A DNA stretch of 61,088 bases from NCBI GenBank assembly GCA_902793405.1, contig CADBDH010000014.1:1-61088 (forward strand), read 5' to 3'. The DNA comes from an uncultured Bacteroidales bacterium. Lineage in GTDB: Bacteria; Bacteroidota; Bacteroidia; Bacteroidales; Muribaculaceae. Position numbers and translations under genes: made by a program. Of the stretch, positions 44,680-52,635 are shown in pieces (position 1 is the first letter of the stretch; each line of letters starts with the position of its first letter). The notes below the pieces were generated by a model. The model had not been told where the DNA came from. It saw nothing but the letters and a program-made list of their open reading frames with translations, and searched no databases.

Positions 44680-46071
44680 ATGAAACGCACTGTTGTCTAT
44701 CCGTTTCTGTCCGCTGCCTTGATTCTCATGGCAGGCATGACCACTGTGGCCCATGGCCAGGACTTTAACGGCTCATGGAGTGGCGCGATTGATGTGGGCC
44801 AGCCACTCACCATTGTGTTCAACATCCAGCAGACCAGTGATGGTGTCAACATCACTTGGGATTCACCCGACCAGGGCGCCTTCGGCTTGCCGGCAACAGC
44901 CACCATCAGCGGCAATGAATTGAACGTCGACATGCCCACCAGCCCACGCGCCACCTACAAGGGCATTCTGGAGGGCGAGACGCTGAACGGCACTTTCACT
45001 CAGGGGGGATTTGGACTCACCTTGAACATGACACGAACTGGAAACGTACAGAAGAATACCCGTCCCCAGGAAGCCGCCATCGAGGGCGATACCCATAAGC
45101 CTTACCGCAACGAGGACGTGACTTTCACTAACGGTGACATCATCTTCTCGGGCACATTGAGTTTGCCGGACAAGGGTAGCCATTTCCCAGCCGTTGTGCT
45201 GGTTGCCGGCTCTGGTCCTCTTGACCGCGACGAGGAAGTCTTGGGTCACAAACCGTTCCTGCTGCTGGCCGACGCGCTGAGCCGCAACGGCTATGCTGTA
45301 CTGCGCTATGACGAGCGAGGCGTGGGTGCCACCATCGGCGGTGATCCGGGCGCTCCGTCCGAGCCACTTGCCACCGATGCCATGGCAGCTTTGCGTTATC
45401 TCAAGACGCGTCCCGAGGTGGATGCTACCCAAGTGGGGTTCGTTGGCCACAGTGAGGGCGGCTTGATTGCCGTCATGAACGCAGCCAAGCATCTCGATGA
45501 GGTTGCCTATATCGTCTCACTGGCAGGCCCCGGTGTGCCAGGCAAGGAACTGGGCATGACGCAAACACAATTGGGATTCAAAGCGGCAGGGCTTGAATTT
45601 GGAGAAGATATGATGAAGTTGAACGACGACATCTACACTATCATCTCCACCGAGAAAGATTCGGTCGCCTTGTGCAACAAGTTGGCTAGCTACATTCATG
45701 AACAGGAAGGAAATCCCGTATTACAGCTGTACTTGAAAGGAGCGACGCCCGAACAATTCATTAAATTGTACACTCTGCCCATGGTGCGCTGCGTCTTCCA
45801 GTATGATCCGACCGAATACCTCAAGCGTGTCAAGTGCCCGATGCTCGCCATCAACGGTATGCTGGACTGCCAGGTAGCATGCGATAACAACCTGGGAGCC
45901 ATCAAGCGATTAGTTCCTCACGCTACTGTAAAGGCCTATGAGGGGCTGAACCATTTCTTCCAGACTTGCACCGAGTGGATGGGCAGCGCAAATTATGGTG
46001 CTATCCGTGAGACGATGTCACCCGAGGTGCTGCAGGATATCGTCGACTGGCTGCAATCGGTTAAACATTAA
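44680..46071 (+). CDS. Secreted alpha/beta hydrolase
   Basis: A 463-residue secreted hydrolase. Signal peptide 1-26 (TTVAHGQ). Residues 28-115 are a small beta domain (FNGSWSGAIDVG) often found before such hydrolases. The catalytic part has the nucleophile elbow GFVGHSEGG with Ser258, an acidic residue in LAINGMLDCQV, and His in YEGLNHFFQ. The oxyanion region is VAGSGPLDRDE. Such enzymes act on esters or peptides; the substrate is unknown. It follows M16 peptidase 2 without its own promoter, so the two may act on the same peptides in the periplasm (inference). Confidence 0.88.
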   Translation: MKRTVVYPFLSAALILMAGMTTVAHGQDFNGSWSGAIDVGQPLTIVFNIQQTSDGVNITWDSPDQGAFGLPATATISGNELNVDMPTSPRATYKGILEGETLNGTFTQGGFGLTLNMTRTGNVQKNTRPQEAAIEGDTHKPYRNEDVTFTNGDIIFSGTLSLPDKGSHFPAVVLVAGSGPLDRDEEVLGHKPFLLLADALSRNGYAVLRYDERGVGATIGGDPGAPSEPLATDAMAALRYLKTRPEVDATQVGFVGHSEGGLIAVMNAAKHLDEVAYIVSLAGPGVPGKELGMTQTQLGFKAAGLEFGEDMMKLNDDIYTIISTEKDSVALCNKLASYIHEQEGNPVLQLYLKGATPEQFIKLYTLPMVRCVFQYDPTEYLKRVKCPMLAINGMLDCQVACDNNLGAIKRLVPHATVKAYEGLNHFFQTCTEWMGSANYGAIRETMSPEVLQDIVDWLQSVKH

Positions 46072-46101
46072 GCGGTCTCGCTTAACCACACTTTCACTAC
46101 T

Positions 46102-46146
46102 TTCTCGCGCCATAACTCTAAAAAACATCGAGTTATGGCGCGAGAA
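46102..46146 (+). terminator. Hairpin after the hydrolase gene
   Basis: A 17-bp perfect stem (46102-46118 with 46130-46146) with an 11-base loop. The T-tract is weak but a T5 run follows 20 bases later. It opens the 342-base gap 46072-46413, which otherwise holds two promoter candidates and repeats. Confidence 0.7.
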
Positions 46147-46225
46147 GTCTTGAAAAAACCTTGTTTTTCTGTAGCTGAATCATCGTCTGCTTTTGCCCGC
46201 TTTGGGCTTTTTTATGTTATTTGAT

Positions 46226-46257
46226 GTAGTTTTTTACGCACCCCGTGCGTCTAAAGG
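46226..46257 (+). promoter_or_regulatory. Putative ECF-sigma promoter, copy 2
   Basis: GTAGTTTTT (46226-46234), 12 bases, GCGTCTAAAGG (46247-46257): the same blocks and spacing as at 38109-38140. It lies upstream of the NatAB-type operon. Confidence 0.5.
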
Positions 46258-46269
46258 GCAAGAGTTGTT

Positions 46270-46277
46270 TATCTTTG
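46270..46277 (+). promoter_or_regulatory. -7 box of the NatAB-type operon
   Basis: TATCTTTG lies 12 bases after the putative ECF motif. No -33 TTG at the usual spacing. It gives a long leader of about 135 bases that contains the repeats below. Confidence 0.4.
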
Positions 46278-46279
46278 CA

Positions 46280-46313
46280 ACTAACAACTAAAAACTAGGG
46301 ACTAAGGACTAGA
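46280..46313 (+). repeat. Heptamer array, NatAB leader
   Basis: Four to five 7-base units (ACTAACA, ACTAAAA, ACTAGGG type). A second short array of the same kind (46394-46411) ends 2 bases before the ATG at 46414. Confidence 0.7.
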
Positions 46314-46393
46314 AAGGTGGTGCAAGCCGAACGCAATGAAAGCTTGCTTTCAATTGCTGAGGCGCAGCCCACCTTGCACGAGCAAAGCGAGTG
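46314..46393 (+). repeat. GGCGCAGCC-type palindromic element
   Basis: A roughly 80-base element inserted inside the heptamer array. It has an inner hairpin (GCAATGAAAGC with GCTTTCAATTGC) and outer arms AAGGTGG and CCACCTT. Its right half (GGCGCAGCC, then CACGAGCAAAG) matches, in reverse orientation, the 83-bp repeats at 54776, so the two belong to one family by eye alignment. Confidence 0.6.
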
Positions 46394-46413
46394 AAACTAA
46401 AAACTAAAATACA

Positions 46414-47328
46414 ATGGCTTATCTTGATATCAACAACGTGGTGAAACGCTACGAGGAGCATACCGCCCTCGACGGCGTTTCCATGCAGGTGGAGCAGGGT
46501 GTCATCTATGGCCTGCTGGGACCTAACGGCGCCGGCAAGAGCACCTTGATTCGCATCATCAACCGCATCCTAGCGGCCGACAAGGGTACCGTGACACTCA
46601 ACGGCAAACAGATGACCGACGACGACATCGCACACATCGGTTACCTGCCCGAGGAGCGCGGCCTGTACAAGAAAATGAAGGTGGGAGACCACATCGTCTA
46701 TCTGGGACGACTCAAGGGCATGACCAAGGCCGATGCCGTGGCATCGATGCACTGGTGGCTCGACCGCTTTGACCTCAAGGAATGGGAAAACAAGAAGGTG
46801 GAGAACCTCTCCAAGGGTATGCAGCAGAAGGTGCAGTTCATCGGCACCGTTATTCACCGTCCGCCGCTGTTGATCTTCGACGAGCCGTTCTCGGGCTTTG
46901 ACCCTGTGAATGCCGAGCAGTTGAAGGTCGAAATCCTGGCCCTGCGCGACCAGGGCAGCACCATCCTGTTCTCGACCCACAACATGGCGTCGGTCGAGGA
47001 AGTCTGCCAGCAGATTACTCTGCTCAACCATGCCAAGGTGGTGCTCACCGGCAGCGTTGACGAGGTGAAACAGCAGCACAAGAAGAACATCATCGCGGTG
47101 CAGACTCCCGACAAGATTGAGGCCAACGACGCCCTCTTCAAGATTCTGCCGCCCGACCCCGTGAAAAAGCAGGACACCCGCATCAAGCTTGCCCAGGGCG
47201 TTAACGTGCGCGACGCCATCAACTGGCTCAACGAGCACTACCGCCTGACGGGCTTCACCGAGGTGCTGCCCAGCATGAACGAGATTTTCATCGAAACCGT
47301 CAAATCCAAAAACGCTACAGAACAATGA
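46414..47328 (+). CDS. ABC-2 type exporter ATPase (NatA-like)
   Basis: A 304-residue ATPase: Walker A GPNGAGKST (36-44), signature NLSKGMQQK (near 134), Walker B LLIFDEPFSGFD (near 152) and the STHNMASVEEV switch region. The C-terminal 75 residues are a soluble extension common in NatA-like proteins. It overlaps the permease gene by 4 bases. NatAB pairs export sodium in Bacillus, but relatives handle many substrates, so the substrate is open. Confidence 0.9.
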   Translation: MAYLDINNVVKRYEEHTALDGVSMQVEQGVIYGLLGPNGAGKSTLIRIINRILAADKGTVTLNGKQMTDDDIAHIGYLPEERGLYKKMKVGDHIVYLGRLKGMTKADAVASMHWWLDRFDLKEWENKKVENLSKGMQQKVQFIGTVIHRPPLLIFDEPFSGFDPVNAEQLKVEILALRDQGSTILFSTHNMASVEEVCQQITLLNHAKVVLTGSVDEVKQQHKKNIIAVQTPDKIEANDALFKILPPDPVKKQDTRIKLAQGVNVRDAINWLNEHYRLTGFTEVLPSMNEIFIETVKSKNATEQ

Positions 47329-48629
47329 ATAAGCTTCGCCTCATCATCGCCCGTGAATACATGTCGATAGTCGGGCGCAAATCATTCATATTCATGACCC
47401 TGGGCATGCCCCTGCTGTTTATCCTCATCATGGCCGTTCCCATCGGGTTGGCTTATCTCAACGACAAGGGCAGTGACACCCAGCAGATTGCCGTCATCGA
47501 CGAGACGGGCCGTTATGCCGCAGCACTGCACAGCGACGACATGTACAACTTTGTCGCCATCAAGGGCGACACCGTGACCAATGCCCGTGAGTTCTACGAT
47601 AAGGCCAATGGCAGCCTTGACGCCATCATCATCATCCCGCGCAATGTAGACAGCACCGGTGTGGTGAACATCTTCAGCGAGGGAACCATAACGCCTGCCC
47701 TGGTCTCGAGTGTGCGCAACGTTCTGGCCGACACCATCCAGAGCGCCCACCTTGCCGCCATGGGCATCCCCAACCTGCAAGAGATGGTCGATAAAGCCCA
47801 CGTCGATGTGGACGTGCGCTCGATCAAGTGGAGCGAGGAGGGTGAGCAGGAGTCCTCGACCGATGCCGCAATGGGCCTGGGACTGATGCTCTCCATCATC
47901 ACCTATATGTTTGTGCTCATGTATGGCGCGATGATCATGAACAGCGTCATCGAGGAGAAGACCAACCGCATCGTCGAGGTCGTGGTGAGCAGTTGCCGCC
48001 CCTTCCAGCTCATGCTGGGCAAAATCATCGGTGTGGGCCTCGTGGGACTGACACAGATGGCCATCTGGATTGTGCTGCTCGCTATCGTCGGCACAGTTGC
48101 CGGCAGTGCATTTGGTATCGGCAACGTATCGCCCGACGCAATAAGCCCCGAGGCATTGGCTCAGGCCAAGGATATGGGAGCCATGGAATCTATTGTGCGC
48201 CAAACGCTCTCCATCAACTATTTGCCCATCGTCCTTAACTTCATCATCTACTTCATTGGCGGATATCTGCTCTACAGTTCTCTGTTTGCAGGTCTGGGAT
48301 CGGCAGTGGACCAGCCCAGCGACTCGTCGCAGTTCACCACTCCCGTTATCCTCATCATGCTCATCGCCTTCTATGCCGGCATGGCATGCATGGAAAATCC
48401 TTCAGGTCCCACGGCCGTGTGGTGCTCCATCATCCCGTTCACCTCGCCGGTGGTGATGATGATCAGGTTGCCCTTCGGCGTGCCCACGTGGCAGCTGCTG
48501 TTGAGCATTGCACTGCTGTTTGGCACCGCGCTCTTCATTACCTGGCTGGCCGCTCGCATCTACCGTCGTGGCATCCTGCACTACGGCAAGAAGGCCTCTT
48601 TCAGCGACCTGTTCAAGTGGATGAAGTGA
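47325..48629 (+). CDS. ABC-2 type exporter permease (NatB-like)
   Basis: A 434-residue permease of the ABC-2 type. One helix near the start (IFMTLGMPLLFILIMAVPIG), a large extracytoplasmic domain (about 40-185), then about five helices, with the VIEEKTNRIVEVVVSSCRP motif characteristic of NatB-like permeases near residue 210. Translationally coupled to the ATPase gene. A short heptamer run follows and leads into dtd. Confidence 0.9.
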   Translation: MNKLRLIIAREYMSIVGRKSFIFMTLGMPLLFILIMAVPIGLAYLNDKGSDTQQIAVIDETGRYAAALHSDDMYNFVAIKGDTVTNAREFYDKANGSLDAIIIIPRNVDSTGVVNIFSEGTITPALVSSVRNVLADTIQSAHLAAMGIPNLQEMVDKAHVDVDVRSIKWSEEGEQESSTDAAMGLGLMLSIITYMFVLMYGAMIMNSVIEEKTNRIVEVVVSSCRPFQLMLGKIIGVGLVGLTQMAIWIVLLAIVGTVAGSAFGIGNVSPDAISPEALAQAKDMGAMESIVRQTLSINYLPIVLNFIIYFIGGYLLYSSLFAGLGSAVDQPSDSSQFTTPVILIMLIAFYAGMACMENPSGPTAVWCSIIPFTSPVVMMIRLPFGVPTWQLLLSIALLFGTALFITWLAARIYRRGILHYGKKASFSDLFKWMK

Positions 48630-48650
48630 TGGCGGGCGGAGCCCGCAGTT

Positions 48651-48690
48651 TAAAGTTTAAAGTTTAAAGACTAGAAACTAACAACTAAAA
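48651..48690 (+). repeat. Heptamer array upstream of dtd
   Basis: Three GTTTAAA units followed by three of the GACTAGA or AACTAAC type, ending 1 base before the dtd ATG at 48692. Confidence 0.7.
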
Positions 48691-48691
48691 C

Positions 48692-49144
48692 ATGAGAATC
48701 GTCATACAACGGGTGACCGAAGCCTCGGTCACCATCGACGGACAGTTGCACAGCACCATCGGCCCCGGGCTGATGGTGCTGGTGGGCGTCCGCGAGGGAG
48801 ACACCCTCGACGACATGCGCTGGCTGGCGCAAAAAACGGTGAACCTGCGCATCTTTGACGACGAGCAGGGCGTGATGAACCGCAGCATCATCGATGCTGG
48901 CGGCGAGGTGCTGGCCGTGAGCCAGTTCACCCTCAACGCATCGACCAAGAAGGGCAACCGCCCCAGCTATATCCACGCTGCAGGCCACGACCTGGCCGTG
49001 CCGCTGTATGAAGCCTATTGCGACGAACTGGCCAACCTGCTAGGCAAGCCGACCAAGAAGGGCGTCTTCGGCGCCGAGATGCAAGTCGCCCTCATCAACG
49101 ATGGCCCCGTCACCATCATCATCGACAGCCGCCTCAAGGAGTGA
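48692..49144 (+). CDS. dtd: D-aminoacyl-tRNA deacylase
   Basis: A 150-residue Dtd. It removes D-amino acids (and glycine) mischarged on tRNA, in the cytoplasm as a dimer. The two cross-subunit motifs are present: SQFTLNASTKKGNRPS near 76 and the C-terminal MQVALINDGPVT. The N terminus MRIVIQRVTEASVTIDG is typical and the length is standard. It lies 62 bases after the permease gene and could be co-transcribed with it. Confidence 0.95.
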   Translation: MRIVIQRVTEASVTIDGQLHSTIGPGLMVLVGVREGDTLDDMRWLAQKTVNLRIFDDEQGVMNRSIIDAGGEVLAVSQFTLNASTKKGNRPSYIHAAGHDLAVPLYEAYCDELANLLGKPTKKGVFGAEMQVALINDGPVTIIIDSRLKE

Positions 49145-49146
49145 GG

Positions 49147-49247
49147 GGTTAGAAGTTAGGAGTGTGCAGTTGCATGATGCGCCCTGCCCCCTAAGCCCTA
49201 AGCCCTAAGCTCTAAACTCTAGACCCTAGACCCTAAACCCTAGACCT
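49147..49247. repeat. Telomere-like heptamer arrays
   Basis: First TTAGAAG and TTAGGAG units (about 49147-49167), then about eight units of the form CCCTAAG or CCCTAGA (about 49189-49247). The arrangement TTAG then CTAA again makes an inverted pair, as in the mutS-U32 and exbB-exbD gaps. The second array resembles plant telomere repeats by sequence only. Confidence 0.75.
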
Positions 49248-49284
49248 CAAGTTTCTAAAGCGGCTTGGCGCTTTAGAAACTTGA
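49247..49284. repeat. TCAAGTTTC palindrome, copy 1
   Basis: A 16-bp perfect stem (49247-49262 with 49269-49284) with a 6-base loop. Its outer ends (CCTCAAGTTTC and GAAACTTGAAT) recur in a shorter form at 54561-54581. It could end dtd transcription, but its repetition suggests a dispersed element. Confidence 0.7.
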
Positions 49285-49337
49285 ATTATTTAGCCAAATT
49301 TCACATTCCTTACCACGGCTATGTGAAAAAATATGGC

Positions 49338-49345
49338 TACTTTTG
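49338..49345 (+). promoter_or_regulatory. pdxJ -7 box
   Basis: TACTTTTG, 45 bases before the pdxJ ATG. No -33 TTG at the usual spacing. Confidence 0.45.
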
Positions 49346-49390
49346 CAGTTTGTAGAAGATAGCACTACAAGACGGACTTTAATTTTAATC

Positions 49391-50104
49391 ATGATCAACC
49401 TGAGTGTAAATGTCAACAAGATAGCCACCCTGCGCAACGCGCGAGGCGGCAATATACCTAATGTACAACAAGTTGCCATCGACTGTGAGCGCTTTGGCGC
49501 CAATGGCATCACCGTGCATCCCCGTCCCGACGAGCGTCACATTCGCCGCAGCGACGTGTATGCCCTGCGTCCCCTGGTACGCACCGAATTCAACATCGAG
49601 GGCTACCCCAGCGAGCAGTTCATGGAACTGGTACTCGCCGTGAGACCTACCCAGGCCACCCTCGTCCCCGACGCTCCCAATGTGCTCACCTCGTCGGCCG
49701 GCTGGGAGGTGGAACCCAATATGGAATTCCTCACCGGCATCGTCGACCGCCTGAAGGAGGCGGGAATACGCACGAGCATCTTTGTGGGCACCGACCTGGA
49801 CAACATCCGTGCTGCCGCACGCACCGGCGCCGACCGCGTGGAACTCTACACCGGTCCGTTTGCCGAGGAGTTTGAGACCGACCCCGAGCGCGCCGTCGCT
49901 CCCTTCACTGCCGCAGCACAGACCGCCCACAGCGTGGGCCTGGGCCTGAATGCCGGCCATGACCTGAACCTCAAGAACCTCAAGTTCTTCCAGCAGCATG
50001 TGCCCCACCTGAGCGAGGTATCGATTGGCCACGCCCTCATTGCCGACGCCCTGTATCTGGGTCTGGAGGCTACCATCAAGGCTTATAAGGAGTGCTTGAA
50101 ATAA
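49391..50104 (+). CDS. pdxJ: Pyridoxine 5'-phosphate synthase
   Basis: A 237-residue TIM-barrel enzyme that joins 1-deoxyxylulose-5-phosphate and 3-amino-2-oxopropyl phosphate in vitamin B6 synthesis. Motifs: [29 protein letters not shown] (catalytic His), [28 protein letters not shown] and [12 protein letters not shown]. The frame is open from 49343, but [10 protein letters not shown] at 49391 matches the family start. It lies upstream of exbB with a 56-base gap, a gene order often seen in Bacteroidetes. Confidence 0.95.
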   Translation: MINLSVNVNKIATLRNARGGNIPNVQQVAIDCERFGANGITVHPRPDERHIRRSDVYALRPLVRTEFNIEGYPSEQFMELVLAVRPTQATLVPDAPNVLTSSAGWEVEPNMEFLTGIVDRLKEAGIRTSIFVGTDLDNIRAAARTGADRVELYTGPFAEEFETDPERAVAPFTAAAQTAHSVGLGLNAGHDLNLKNLKFFQQHVPHLSEVSIGHALIADALYLGLEATIKAYKECLK

Positions 50105-50160
50105 AAACCCGATTTTCACGTTAAAATAAAAAATAACCAAATAACGAATTAAAAGTAATT

Positions 50161-50952
50161 ATGTCAATTCTCAACATGATTCTTGCCCAAGTAACGCCTG
50201 CCGACACAATGATCCAGCAGGCCACCGACACCCTGCAGCAGGCCATCGACAGCGCCGCTCAGATTGTTACCGACAGTGTCGCCGCCGTTGCTGCGGCTAC
50301 CGCTCCCGCTGCTGCCGAACCCGTTGTCAAGGAACTCTCGGTATGGGACCTCACCATGGCTGGCGGATGGCTCATGATTCCCCTGGCCCTGTTGGCCGTC
50401 GTGAGCATCTATATCTTCTTTGAACGCCTGTTTGCCATCAATCGTGCCAACCGTCAGGACCGCACCTTCATGGACCGCATCAAGGACCTCATCCACCGCG
50501 GTGAAGTGGACCAAGCGCTCACGCTGTGCCGCGATACCAACACCCCCTACTCGCGCATGATTGAGAAGGGCGTTACCCGCATTGGCCGTCCCATGAACGA
50601 TGTGCTCGTTGCCATCGAGAACGTGGGCAACATGGAGGTCGCCAAACTTGAGAAAGGCTTCAACTGGCTCGCCACCACCGCTGCCGGTGCTCCCATGATC
50701 GGTTTCTTGGGTACCGTTACCGGTATGGTACAGGCCTTCTTCCAGCTCGCTAGTGCCGGCAACAACAGCAATGTGACCATTCTGGCCAGCGGTATCTACC
50801 AGGCCCTGGTGACCACCGTCGCCGGTCTGATCGTGGGTATCATTGCCCTGTTTGCCTACAACTTCCTCACATCGCGCGTCAACAAGGTGATGAACAAGCT
50901 CGAAGGCAAGACAATGGAATTTATGGACCTGCTCAACGAGCCCGCCAAGTAA
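50161..50952 (+). CDS. exbB: MotA/TolQ/ExbB proton channel protein
   Basis: A 263-residue ExbB/TolQ-type protein. An Ala-rich periplasmic N-terminal part (1-60) comes before the first membrane helix (about 66-88, GGWLMIPLALLAVVSIYIFF). Two more helices lie near 172-190 (TTAAGAPMIGFLGTVTGM, the conserved proton-channel motif) and 210-232 (ALVTTVAGLIVGIIALFAY). It forms the inner-membrane motor with ExbD, powering TonB through proton flow. It could serve Tol instead, but the TonB-like gene in the operon favours Exb. Confidence 0.9.
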   Translation: MSILNMILAQVTPADTMIQQATDTLQQAIDSAAQIVTDSVAAVAAATAPAAAEPVVKELSVWDLTMAGGWLMIPLALLAVVSIYIFFERLFAINRANRQDRTFMDRIKDLIHRGEVDQALTLCRDTNTPYSRMIEKGVTRIGRPMNDVLVAIENVGNMEVAKLEKGFNWLATTAAGAPMIGFLGTVTGMVQAFFQLASAGNNSNVTILASGIYQALVTTVAGLIVGIIALFAYNFLTSRVNKVMNKLEGKTMEFMDLLNEPAK

Positions 50953-50953
50953 T

Positions 50954-51077
50954 TAGGCTTTAGGAGTTAGGAGTTAGAAGTTAGGAGTTAGAAGTTGTGC
51001 GGATGCCAACTAAAAACTAACAACTAAGGACTAACAACTAAGGACTAAGGACCAAAAACTAGAAACTCGAAATTAAC
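50954..51077. repeat. Inverted heptamer arrays between exbB and exbD
   Basis: The first array (50954-50996) has six units of the TTAGGAG or TTAGAAG type. The second (51008-51077) has about eight of the ACTAAGG, ACTAACA or ACTAGAA type and ends 7 bases before the exbD ATG. The opposite orientation of the halves would allow an imperfect hairpin. Confidence 0.75.
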
Positions 51078-51084
51078 AGAAATC

Positions 51085-51579
51085 ATGTCACTCAAGAGAC
51101 AACATAAAACCCTGTCGATGTTCAGCATGGCCTCGATGACCGACGTCATCTTCCTGTTGCTCATCTTCTTCATGGTCACATCGACATTTGTCTTCCCCTC
51201 GGCGCTCGAGGTGAACCTGCCGCAGAGCAGCGAGCAGACAGCCATCAAGCCCTCGACACGCATCTATGTTGACAAGAACCTCAACATGTATGCCACGCAG
51301 ACGAGCGAGACCGGCGAGAGCGACCTCTTGCCCATCGCCCCCGAGCAGCTCGAAGGCTTCATGCAGGCCCTCAAGGCCGGCAATCCCAACGAGTTTGTCG
51401 CCGTCTATGCCGACGAGGAAGTGAACTACGGCAAGATTGTCGAGATACTGGACAAAGGCTCCAAGCAGGGCGTGAAAATCGTTCTCGCCACCAAGCCCAG
51501 CGAGGCCAGCTTTGGCCCCGTTGAAGAACCCGTCGCCGACCAGGCGATGGTCACCGAACCCATTCCCAACACCTTGTAA
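51085..51579 (+). CDS. exbD: ExbD/TolR family protein
   Basis: A 164-residue ExbD-like protein. One membrane helix (about 17-37) carries the proton-relay Asp in MASMTDVIFLLLIFFMVTS; a periplasmic domain follows (YADEEVNYGKIVEILD). It works with ExbB as the motor for TonB. The C terminus (about residues 145-164) is an acidic, Pro-containing tail. The gene sits 12 bases before tonB. Confidence 0.92.
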   Translation: MSLKRQHKTLSMFSMASMTDVIFLLLIFFMVTSTFVFPSALEVNLPQSSEQTAIKPSTRIYVDKNLNMYATQTSETGESDLLPIAPEQLEGFMQALKAGNPNEFVAVYADEEVNYGKIVEILDKGSKQGVKIVLATKPSEASFGPVEEPVADQAMVTEPIPNTL

Positions 51580-51591
51580 CGCGTCATCACG

Positions 51592-52482
51592 ATGGAAGAA
51601 GATCGCCGCAAAAATAGCCTCTGGGCCTTACTGCTCACCCTGCTCATCACGGGGGGATCGATGGCGTTGCTGCTGCACTTCACGTTGCGCTATGAGCAGG
51701 ACCCCAATTTACCTGACTTGACGCAACTTGCGCAGGATTCCATCTTGTTTGGCGGGGAATATGTGATGCTGGGCAACACCATGGACAACGTCCAGAATGA
51801 CCTCATGGACCAGGAATCGGCCGACCCGAGTGCATCGCCCGACGAGGGCGATGACCCCGACATCGAAGCCGACGATATGGAAGATGCCGGCGAGGTCAAT
51901 CACAAGACGCCGCCACTGGTGACGCAGAAGACCGAATCACCCCACAAGGTGAAGGAAGAACCCAAGGAGGCCGAGCCCAAGAAGTCCGGCCCCACCAAGC
52001 AGAACGACAAACAGGTCGAGAAACCCAAAGCCAAGGAGACCAAGTCCGAGGCCAAGGAGACCAAAGCCAAGAACACCACCGAGCAAAAACCCACCACCAG
52101 CAATGCCACCAGCAACAGGATAAAAAACGCCTTTGGCAAGAGCAGTGGCAATGGTGGCGGCCAACAAGGCTCGCCCAATGGCAACTCTAACCAGGGTGTG
52201 CTTGCTGGTAAACCGAGCATCGGTGGACTCGTAGGTTATACACTCGAGCACTGGGCTAAACCCGTGCCTAACAGCATGTGGTCAGGTACTGTGACTGTTA
52301 GGGTCACTGTAAACCCGCGTGGACAGGTTACTAAGGCCACAGCCACTGGCGCCACCGGCGCGCTGGCATCACATCCCGAGGTGCGTCGAGCCTGCGAGCA
52401 AGCCGCCCTCAAGTCCAGCTTCTCGGTCCCCAAGAACACCATGACAGAGGGCTTTGGAACCGTGACCTACATCTGGCATTGA
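51592..52482 (+). CDS. TonB-like energy transducer
   Basis: A 296-residue TonB-like protein: membrane helix near residues 10-31 (LWALLLTLLITGGSMALLL), a long Lys/Glu/Pro/Thr linker (about 95-175) crossing the periplasm, a Gly/Asn-rich spacer, and a C-terminal domain (about 205-296) with GTVTVRVTVNPRGQVTKATA and an ending FGTVTYIWH. It should pass motor energy to outer-membrane transporters such as SusC. It ends the exbB-exbD operon; a terminator follows. Several TonB proteins are normal in this phylum, so which receptors it serves is open. Confidence 0.88.
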   Translation: MEEDRRKNSLWALLLTLLITGGSMALLLHFTLRYEQDPNLPDLTQLAQDSILFGGEYVMLGNTMDNVQNDLMDQESADPSASPDEGDDPDIEADDMEDAGEVNHKTPPLVTQKTESPHKVKEEPKEAEPKKSGPTKQNDKQVEKPKAKETKSEAKETKAKNTTEQKPTTSNATSNRIKNAFGKSSGNGGGQQGSPNGNSNQGVLAGKPSIGGLVGYTLEHWAKPVPNSMWSGTVTVRVTVNPRGQVTKATATGATGALASHPEVRRACEQAALKSSFSVPKNTMTEGFGTVTYIWH

Positions 52483-52512
52483 CGCTTGTTCCCATCACCT
52501 GTAACATCATTG

Positions 52513-52547
52513 AACCGTCCCCATTGCTACTCCAATAGGGGCGGTTT
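52513..52547 (+). terminator. Terminator of the exb-ton operon
   Basis: A 14-bp stem with one mismatch (52513-52526 with 52533-52546) and a 6-base loop, then a short T-run, 30 bases after the stop. Confidence 0.75.
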
Positions 52548-52579
52548 ATTGATACAATCATATTGATGATTGAAAAAAT

Positions 52580-52610
52580 TTTGTATTCACTGGTTAATCT
52601 ACTACCTTTG
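52580..52610 (+). promoter_or_regulatory. Promoter of the two-component operon
   Basis: TTTG (52580-52583) and TACCTTTG (52603-52610), 19 bases apart, 25 bases before the histidine kinase ATG. It excludes the upstream TTG start at 52570. Confidence 0.75.
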
Positions 52611-52635
52611 TCATATTAGTGAGAAAAACTGGAGC

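Noticed and set aside
49189-49247. Telomere or linear-end repeat
   Set aside because: The array is internal, short, and one of many CTA arrays next to genes on what looks like a normal chromosome.
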